A stretch of DNA of 39,045 nt from Phycisphaerae bacterium (GTDB lineage: Bacteria; Planctomycetota; Phycisphaerae; Phycisphaerales; SM1A02), in contig PARI01000028.1 in NCBI GenBank assembly GCA_002711415.1, positions 13,844 to 52,888 on the forward strand, read 5' to 3'. A program made the position numbers and the translations under genes. Shown one piece after another: positions 34,660 to 39,045 of this stretch. Position 1 is the stretch's first letter. The number at the start of each line of letters is the position of its first letter. A model generated the notes under the pieces. It ran no database searches, had not been told where the DNA came from, and saw only the letters and a list, made by a program, of their open reading frames with translations.

Positions 34660-35201
34660 GCCGATCCCGGCTCCTGCCTTCCAGAAAGAAACCGCTTGAT
34701 CGATTCCACGCATTCGTCGGGATCATGACGTGACGTGTCGATGACCTGGTCTGCCAGTTCAAGCATCCGAGGTCGTCTTGCCTGGCTGATCTGCTCGAGT
34801 TCGTCGGCGGGGGACTGTCCGGTCAGGCTTGGGCGGTCGCCCGTCTCGGCCTTCAGCCTCTGCTGCATCACCTGAAGTGGCGGGTCCAGAAGGATCACCA
34901 GTGCCGACCCGTCAGCACGTCGTTGTTGCAGTACCTGGTGGATCCGATCGATCATCGGGGCGCCACCACCGAGCGAGAGCACGAGATCCTCATCAGCGTC
35001 CAGAGTGTCAAAGGCATCCAGTTCACCTGTCCGCCAGGCTGATTCGCCATGGTCCATGAAGTACCGGGCGACCGAGTCGTACCCGTTTCGCTCAAGGACC
35101 AGTTCGTCCAGGTCGACGTGTCGCCACTGGAGTTGCTCGGCCAGGATCCTGGCGATGGTCGTCTTTCCTGATGCCCGTAATCCGATCAGTGCGATGTGCA
35201 T
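34656..35201 (-). CDS. aroK: Shikimate kinase
   Basis: Shikimate kinase phosphorylates shikimate at the 3-hydroxyl with ATP in aromatic amino-acid synthesis. The 181-residue protein has the P-loop GLRASGKTT (7-15), a DLDELV segment near 33 that carries a substrate-contacting aspartate, and GGGAP (about 82-86). RPSL near 126 and RRPRMLELAD near 145 complete the lid and adenine contacts. Length and motif order fit AroK/AroL. ATG 35201 is chosen; a TTG at 35213 is in frame and possible. It lies 73 bp downstream of rpmH on the same strand and could be read from the rpmH promoter. No other shikimate-pathway gene is in the window. Confidence 0.9.
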   Translation of the reverse strand: MHIALIGLRASGKTTIARILAEQLQWRHVDLDELVLERNGYDSVARYFMDHGESAWRTGELDAFDTLDADEDLVLSLGGGAPMIDRIHQVLQQRRADGSALVILLDPPLQVMQQRLKAETGDRPSLTGQSPADELEQISQARRPRMLELADQVIDTSRHDPDECVESIKRFLSGRQEPGSA

Positions 35202-35274
35202 GGCGCGTACCAATGAGGCGATTCTTCGAACCGCCTGGGAGGTTGCTCATTGCTTGGTCAAGTCAGTTCCCTGT

Positions 35275-35409
35275 TCAACGCATCGCGAGGGTGCGACCGA
35301 TCCGCCTCTTGCGATTGAGGATCTTGCGTCCACTCTTCGTGCGCATTCTGGCCCTGAAACCCACCTTGCGGGCTTTCTTGATCCGGCTGACACGTCTTGG
35401 GTAATGCAT
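35275..35409 (-). CDS. rpmH: 50S ribosomal protein bL34
   Basis: This short gene encodes 44 residues, very rich in arginine and lysine. The segment KKARKVGFRARMRTKSGRK (11-29) matches the bL34 core, and the remainder (ILNRKRRIGRTLAMR) fits the basic C-terminus. bL34 is a small protein of the large ribosomal subunit. The N-terminus MHYPRRVSRI is a little divergent. In most bacteria rpmH is followed by rnpA; here the next gene on the strand is aroK, and no rnpA is seen. A good promoter lies upstream (35446-35474). The Shine-Dalgarno sequence is weak. Confidence 0.92.
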   Translation of the reverse strand: MHYPRRVSRIKKARKVGFRARMRTKSGRKILNRKRRIGRTLAMR

Positions 35410-35445
35410 CTTGCTGGGGCCTTGGGTTGATCCGACAGATCGGGG

Positions 35446-35474
35446 ATCCTACCAGAATCGAGGCGGGATGTGAA
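35446..35474 (-). promoter_or_regulatory. Promoter TTCACA-N17-TAGGAT for rpmH
   Basis: On the minus strand TTCACA (35469-35474) and TAGGAT (35446-35451) are 17 nt apart, close to the sigma-70 ideal. Transcription would start about 30 nt before ATG 35409. Confidence 0.6.
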
Positions 35475-35568
35475 CCGTCGTCCTGGCCCAAGGGCCTGAA
35501 ACGGCATTTTCACTCAAGCCGCCCCGCGGACGAGGCGATAACCAGTCTCGGACGATACCATTGGGACA

Positions 35569-35584
35569 GGGATCACGTGATCCC
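35569..35584. promoter_or_regulatory. 16-bp perfect palindrome, possible operator
   Basis: GGGATCACGTGATCCC reads the same on both strands with no spacer. It lies in the 291-bp gap between the divergent rpmH and rnc genes, about 95 bp upstream of the rpmH -35 and 116 bp before the rnc ATG. Its form suits a homodimeric DNA-binding protein. No poly-T tract follows it, so it is not a terminator. The rest of the gap holds only the rpmH promoter and the rnc ribosome-binding site as far as I can see. Confidence 0.45.
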
Positions 35585-35700
35585 AGAGCGTGTTCTCCCA
35601 TCGCCGAGAAGGTCACTTCCACGACGCCAGGAGATCCCGCCCTCGCCCTCACTTGAGGATGAACCATATCGCTCCCAACGGGGGCACTGGCGGAGTCAAC

Positions 35701-36426
35701 ATGGACGCTGTTGAAACTGAACAGATCGAAGCGATTCTCGACTATCAATTCAAGGACCACGACCTGCTGGAGCTGGCCCTCCGGCATGCATCATGGACCG
35801 ATTCACGGCTTCAGAGCAATGAGCGGCTGGAGTTTCTTGGTGATGCCATCCTCGGGATGGTGGTCTGCACGACCCTGTTCGAGAACTTCCCGGATTCACT
35901 GGAAGGTGACCTGACCAAGATCAAGTCCAACGTGGTCAGCCGTCGGGCCTGCGCCGACGTGGCCAACGAGCTTGAACTGCAGAGATTCCTCAAGATCGGC
36001 AAGGGCATGGGGTCTCGATCAAACCTGCCCCAGTCCCTGGCGGCGGCAGTCTACGAGTCGGTCATCGGGGCGATCTATCTCGATGGAGGACTCGAACCGG
36101 CTCGGGATTTCATCCTCGCCCACATGGAGCCACTGATCCAGCAGGCGTCTGAACTCGGTCACCAGCACAACTTCAAGTCAGTCCTGCAGCAGTACCTCCA
36201 ATCACAGGAGAAGCCCGGTCCCGTGTACGTCATCCTCGACGAGCAGGGGCCTGATCATGCCAAGTGCTTCGAGGTCTGTGTCGAGATGGGGCACCACAGG
36301 TTCCCCGGGTGCTGGGGACCATCCAAGAAGCAGGCAGAGCAGCAGGCTGCCCTGGAGGCACTGCTGGAACTCAAGGCTGCGGTCAAGACCGAGGATGGGC
36401 ATATCAGGATTGACAAGTACGATTGA
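35701..36426 (+). CDS. rnc: Ribonuclease III
   Basis: RNase III cuts double-stranded RNA, maturing rRNA precursors and regulating mRNAs. The 241-residue protein has the signature NERLEFLGDAIL (about 40-51), with the catalytic acidic residues, and the second acidic cluster ESVIGAIYLDGG (about 119-130). The C-terminal half (about 160-230) is a double-stranded RNA-binding domain, with its SKKQAEQQAALEAL helix near 204. GGAG lies about 6 nt before ATG 35701, which decides the start; the frame is open to 35590. It is divergent from rpmH and ends 6 bp before the convergent anmK. Confidence 0.95.
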   Translation: MDAVETEQIEAILDYQFKDHDLLELALRHASWTDSRLQSNERLEFLGDAILGMVVCTTLFENFPDSLEGDLTKIKSNVVSRRACADVANELELQRFLKIGKGMGSRSNLPQSLAAAVYESVIGAIYLDGGLEPARDFILAHMEPLIQQASELGHQHNFKSVLQQYLQSQEKPGPVYVILDEQGPDHAKCFEVCVEMGHHRFPGCWGPSKKQAEQQAALEALLELKAAVKTEDGHIRIDKYD

Positions 36427-36432
36427 GCCGCC

Positions 36433-37512
36433 CTACGGATTCACCCAGAACCCGTGAAACGAGGGCTCATCCCGGTACCCGGTGATCTGCCTCAGCCCCG
36501 GGTGCACGCGATCCTGGGCCAGTGTTCCGATCATCGCGATCGCGACGGCTTCACGTGCCTGGGCCGGAATTCCGATCTGGTCCGTGAGGATGATCGACTT
36601 GCCCGTTCGCCCCAGCGCCTCGACAAGGGCCATGTTCCGGCAGCCACCGCCTGCGAGACAGAGCTGGTCGATCCCCTCGCAGGCATCCAGGATCATGCTC
36701 GTGATCGCATCGATCGCAGTCGCCAGGGCATCCTCATCCGACAATGTTCCGGCATCGGAATCGATCCAGTCGAATGCCTCGTCATCGGTTCCGAGGGAAC
36801 GAACCGCCTCTTCACAACCGAACCGCTGCTTCAAGGCCATTGAGGATGTTTGATCAACCGTGCCACGCGTGGCAACCCGCCCCTGGTCATCCATCGGCTG
36901 GTCCAGACGGATCCGAGCGATCTCGTCGAGCAACTGGTTGCATGGGCAGAGGTCGAATCCCAGAACCTGGTTGATCGACTGGTCCGATGGTGGCAGCAGC
37001 GTGATGTTGGCAAATCCGCCCAGGTTGACGATGGCCATGGCCGAGTGGTTCCTGAAGAGGATCCAGTCGGCGATCGGTGTCAGCGGAGCTCCCTCGCCAC
37101 CGGCAAGCAGGTCCGACCGTCGAAGATTGAACACGATCGGGCAATCCAGTGCCCGGCTGATCGGTGCCGGGTCAAGCAGTTGCAATGAGTGGGGCGGTCG
37201 ATGAAAGACCGTCTGTCCATGGCAGGCCACCAGGTCGATCCGAACCTCGGCCTGCCGGGCCAGTTCAAGCAGCGCGTCGGCATGGAGTTGGCCGAATCGC
37301 TCGGAGATCACCGTGAACTCCTCCGCGGTCATCGGACTGTTGCGGGCCATGGCACGGAGCGAGGGAGCCAGTTCCCCCAGCGGCCTGGACAGGTGACCCA
37401 GGAGCTCCACCTTCATGGCCAGACCGGCCCCGGTGATCCGGGTCAGGGCCAGGTCGATCCCATCGATGCTGGTGCCGGTCATCGTTCCGGCGACGATCCT
37501 CGAGGTGTCCAT
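36433..37512 (-). CDS. anmK: Anhydro-N-acetylmuramic acid kinase AnmK
   Basis: AnmK cleaves and phosphorylates 1,6-anhydro-MurNAc to MurNAc-6-phosphate, so cell-wall fragments can be recycled. The 359-residue protein has the ATP-binding [12 protein letters not shown] (about 9-20), [12 protein letters not shown] (about 96-107), [10 protein letters not shown] (about 162-171) with GFDLCPCN following, and LAGGGCRN (about 291-298), all family landmarks. No Shine-Dalgarno sequence or clear promoter is visible before ATG 37512. The gene is divergent from the UDP-glucuronate decarboxylase. With uppP it is one of two cell-wall genes in the window; MurQ is not seen. Confidence 0.94.
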   Translation of the reverse strand: MDTSRIVAGTMTGTSIDGIDLALTRITGAGLAMKVELLGHLSRPLGELAPSLRAMARNSPMTAEEFTVISERFGQLHADALLELARQAEVRIDLVACHGQTVFHRPPHSLQLLDPAPISRALDCPIVFNLRRSDLLAGGEGAPLTPIADWILFRNHSAMAIVNLGGFANITLLPPSDQSINQVLGFDLCPCNQLLDEIARIRLDQPMDDQGRVATRGTVDQTSSMALKQRFGCEEAVRSLGTDDEAFDWIDSDAGTLSDEDALATAIDAITSMILDACEGIDQLCLAGGGCRNMALVEALGRTGKSIILTDQIGIPAQAREAVAIAMIGTLAQDRVHPGLRQITGYRDEPSFHGFWVNP

Positions 37513-37566
37513 GCCGTGGATCGTCGCATCGGACGTGATGGTTCACAAGTTTCAGCGTCGATCGAG

Positions 37567-37572
37567 TACACT
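37567..37572 (+). promoter_or_regulatory. Candidate -10 element TACACT for the UDP-glucuronate decarboxylase gene
   Basis: TACACT lies 36 nt before ATG 37609, leaving a leader that includes AGGGA. A TTCACA (37542-37547) lies 19 nt upstream, slightly too far for a good -35. Confidence 0.4.
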
Positions 37573-37608
37573 TCCGGCGTCACACCTTCTCTATTTCCAG
37601 GGATCAAC

Positions 37609-38580
37609 ATGATCAAGCGTGTACTCGTCACTGGTGGAGCCGGCTTCCTCGGATCGCATCTCTGTGAGCGGCTCGTCAAGGCCAAGCAGGATGTCATCTG
37701 CGTCGACAATTTCTTCACCAGCCAGAAGTCCAACATCGAGCACCTGCTTCCGGAGCCGAACTTCGAGCTGATCCGGCACGACATCACTGAGCCATTGATG
37801 CTCGAGGTCGATGAAATCTTCAACCTCGCGTGTCCGGCGGCCCCCGGTCACTACCAGTACAACCCGATCAAGACGACCAAGACCTCGGTCATGGGCGCGA
37901 TCAACATGCTGGGGCTGGCCAAGAGGACCGGTGCCCGGATCTTTCACGCCTCGACCAGCGAGGTCTACGGCGATCCGGATATTCATCCGCAGCCCGAGAC
38001 CTATCGAGGCAATGTCAATCCGATCGGTCCACGAGCCTGCTACGACGAGGGCAAGAGGGCGGCCGAGACTCTCTTCTTCGACTATCACCGGCAGAACAAG
38101 GTGCAGATCAAGGTGGTGAGGATCTTCAACACCTATGGGCCGAGGATGCATCCGTTCGACGGTCGTGTCGTGAGCAACTTCATCCGGCAGGCGCTCTGTG
38201 GCGAGCCGCTGACGATCTACGGTGATGGGAGCCAGACCCGGTCATTCTGTTACGTGGATGACCTGATCAACGGCTTCCTCTCGATGATGGAGAGCTCCGA
38301 GGACATCACCGGACCGATCAACCTGGGCAATCCCGGTGAATTCACCATTCGCCAACTGGCCGAGAAGGTCATCGCGATCAGTGGGGAGGACGTCCAGATC
38401 AACGTCGCGAGGGAACTGCCTCAGGATGATCCCCTCCAGCGGCAGCCGGACATCACCTTGGCTCGAACGCTCCTGGACTGGGAGCCGACGATTCCTCTTG
38501 ATACGGGCCTGGCTCGCACCATCGAGTGGATGAGAAGCGTCGATATCTCCAGCTTCCGAGCGCCGACGCCCAACTACTAG
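37609..38580 (+). CDS. UDP-glucuronate decarboxylase (UDP-xylose synthase type SDR)
   Basis: The 323-residue protein is an extended short-chain dehydrogenase. It has the NAD motif [10 protein letters not shown] (9-18), a TSEVYGDP segment (about 118-125) and the catalytic YxxxK in [11 protein letters not shown] (about 143-153). The [11 protein letters not shown] and [15 protein letters not shown] stretches are characteristic of UDP-xylose synthase, which oxidises and decarboxylates UDP-glucuronate to UDP-xylose for surface polysaccharides. A related epimerase is possible but less likely. ATG 37609 is preceded by AGGGA at a 5-nt spacing; the frame is open far upstream, antisense to anmK. It is followed by 191 bp before recA, holding the repeated boxes described below. 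Confidence 0.9.
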   Translation: MIKRVLVTGGAGFLGSHLCERLVKAKQDVICVDNFFTSQKSNIEHLLPEPNFELIRHDITEPLMLEVDEIFNLACPAAPGHYQYNPIKTTKTSVMGAINMLGLAKRTGARIFHASTSEVYGDPDIHPQPETYRGNVNPIGPRACYDEGKRAAETLFFDYHRQNKVQIKVVRIFNTYGPRMHPFDGRVVSNFIRQALCGEPLTIYGDGSQTRSFCYVDDLINGFLSMMESSEDITGPINLGNPGEFTIRQLAEKVIAISGEDVQINVARELPQDDPLQRQPDITLARTLLDWEPTIPLDTGLARTIEWMRSVDISSFRAPTPNY

Positions 38581-38657
38581 TTCGTCGACCTGCCTTGGGA
38601 CGACACCTGTTCTCTGTTCCTAGTCGCTCGATTCCGTGCATGGAGCCAGAATCAGGC

Positions 38658-38747
38658 TACCGAACATTTTCCAAAATTATCACCGAAAAGATACCGAACA
38701 GGCCTTGACTGATCCGATGAAATGGTGATCCTACCGAACACCGAACA
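38658..38747. promoter_or_regulatory. Repeated CCGAACA boxes upstream of recA, candidate SOS operator
   Basis: TACCGAACA occurs exactly three times (38658-38666, 38692-38700, 38732-38740), and a fourth CCGAACA (38741-38747) follows the last directly. Two weaker units, CCAAAAT at 38671 and CCGAAAA at 38683, lie between. The first four units start at 38660, 38671, 38683 and 38694, so they sit 11, 12 and 11 bp apart, about one helical turn. On the other strand the core reads GTTC; an 11-bp direct repeat GTTCN7GTTC is the known LexA box of Alphaproteobacteria, and GAAC/GTTC half-sites occur in other LexA boxes. The position next to recA fits LexA control, but LexA binding is inferred. Confidence 0.6.
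38705..38732 (+). promoter_or_regulatory. Candidate recA promoter TTGACT-N16-GATCCT
   Basis: TTGACT (38705-38710) is close to the -35 ideal; the -10 GATCCT (38727-38732) is weak. Transcription from it would start inside the last pair of CCGAACA boxes, a usual site for repression. A second candidate, TTGACC (38748-38753) with TATGGT (38771-38776) at 17 nt, would start downstream of ATG 38772 and would need an internal recA start. Confidence 0.35.
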
Positions 38748-38771
38748 TTGACCAATCAAGGGGTAACAGAT

Positions 38772-39045
38772 ATGGTGACTGCAAAGATCTCGTCCAAGCG
38801 TACCGATAAGTCGGCAAAAGCCGGTTCCGAGGCATCCAAGGCTGATTCAGGCGGTGGCAGGATGGGCATGAAGGGTACCCGCAAGACCGGTGGTTCAAGC
38901 CGCGGCACGGGTACGGACAACACTGGCAAGCCCCCGGCCCAGGGACGAAAGGGCGTGACGGGGAAGCAGGAGGCATCCATGGCAAACGCCACCATCGACG
39001 ACAAGGGTCGAGCCCAGTCACTGGATCGTGCATTGGCACAGATCG
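38772..39045 (+). CDS. recA: RecA recombinase, 5' part only, with a basic N-terminal extension
   Basis: The gene runs off the window end; 91 codons are present. Residues 75-91 (DDKGRAQSLDRALAQI) match the RecA N-terminal helix that precedes the ATPase core. RecA forms filaments on single-stranded DNA for recombination and stimulates LexA self-cleavage. Before this lie about 70 residues rich in lysine, serine, threonine and glycine that look disordered. The start is uncertain. ATG 38772 has AAGGGG eight nt upstream; ATG 38979 has a perfect AGGAGG (38968-38973) five nt upstream and would give a normal RecA N-terminus (MANATIDD). The in-frame lysine bias argues that the extension is translated. 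The repeated boxes at 38658-38747 support the RecA call. Confidence 0.75.
   Translation, partial: MVTAKISSKRTDKSAKAGSEASKADSGGGRMGMKGTRKTGGSSRGTGTDNTGKPPAQGRKGVTGKQEASMANATIDDKGRAQSLDRALAQI

Noticed and set aside
38581-38657. Intrinsic terminator after the UDP-glucuronate decarboxylase gene
   Set aside because: Only a four-base-pair stem could be formed and no T-tract follows.
38979-39045. Treating ATG 38979 as the only recA start
   Set aside because: It has the best ribosome-binding site, but the upstream frame is open with a biased lysine-rich composition, so I kept the longer form and recorded the alternative.

Overview
The window is GC-rich, densely coded chromosomal DNA with no rRNA, tRNA, CRISPR array or insertion sequence that I can see. 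It looks like a planctomycete, perhaps of the Phycisphaerae type. The evidence is a DUF1800/DUF1501 gene pair, two xylose-isomerase-like TIM-barrel proteins, a very large NAD-type glutamate dehydrogenase, a secreted protein with a CX4CH haem-type motif, and hpnCDE squalene genes beside ispH. This is inferred from gene content; there is no 16S gene to confirm it.

Layout. Bases 1-5469 hold a truncated APH-fold kinase, a Cof-type HAD phosphatase and a 1140-residue protein related to fused indolepyruvate:ferredoxin oxidoreductases that seems to have lost its cofactor sites. Bases 5445-12098 form an isoprenoid block: ispH-rlmN on the minus strand, and divergently hpnC-hpnD-hpnE followed by queG. 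IspH makes the C5 precursors that HpnCDE would turn into squalene. Bases 12111-16094 encode three envelope proteins (small membrane protein, coiled-coil lipoprotein, haem-motif protein). Bases 16221-22286 hold a TIM-barrel protein, the glutamate dehydrogenase, and ribF-nrnA. Bases 22252-27304 are a five-gene minus-strand run: hotdog protein, polytopic membrane protein, DUF1800, DUF1501 and a heavy-metal-associated lipoprotein. Bases 27459-31716 carry a second TIM-barrel protein, a cysteine-free FmdB-like protein, ligA, a small membrane protein and a CYTH protein. Bases 31594-37512 carry ilvC-uppP, a Fur-family regulator without its zinc cysteines, a PilZ protein, aroK, rpmH, rnc and anmK. The window ends with a UDP-glucuronate decarboxylase and the 5' end of recA.

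Regulation. A recurrent -10 element, TACACT or TACAAT, precedes many genes. In several cases it sits only 6-8 nt before the start codon with no Shine-Dalgarno sequence, which suggests leaderless mRNAs. Every convergent gene pair has at most 25 bp between stop codons or overlaps, so there is no room for ordinary terminators. The most striking regulatory DNA is upstream of recA: repeated CCGAACA units, four of them spaced 11, 12 and 11 bp apart, which I read as a candidate direct-repeat SOS (LexA) operator. A 16-bp perfect palindrome lies between the divergent rpmH and rnc genes.
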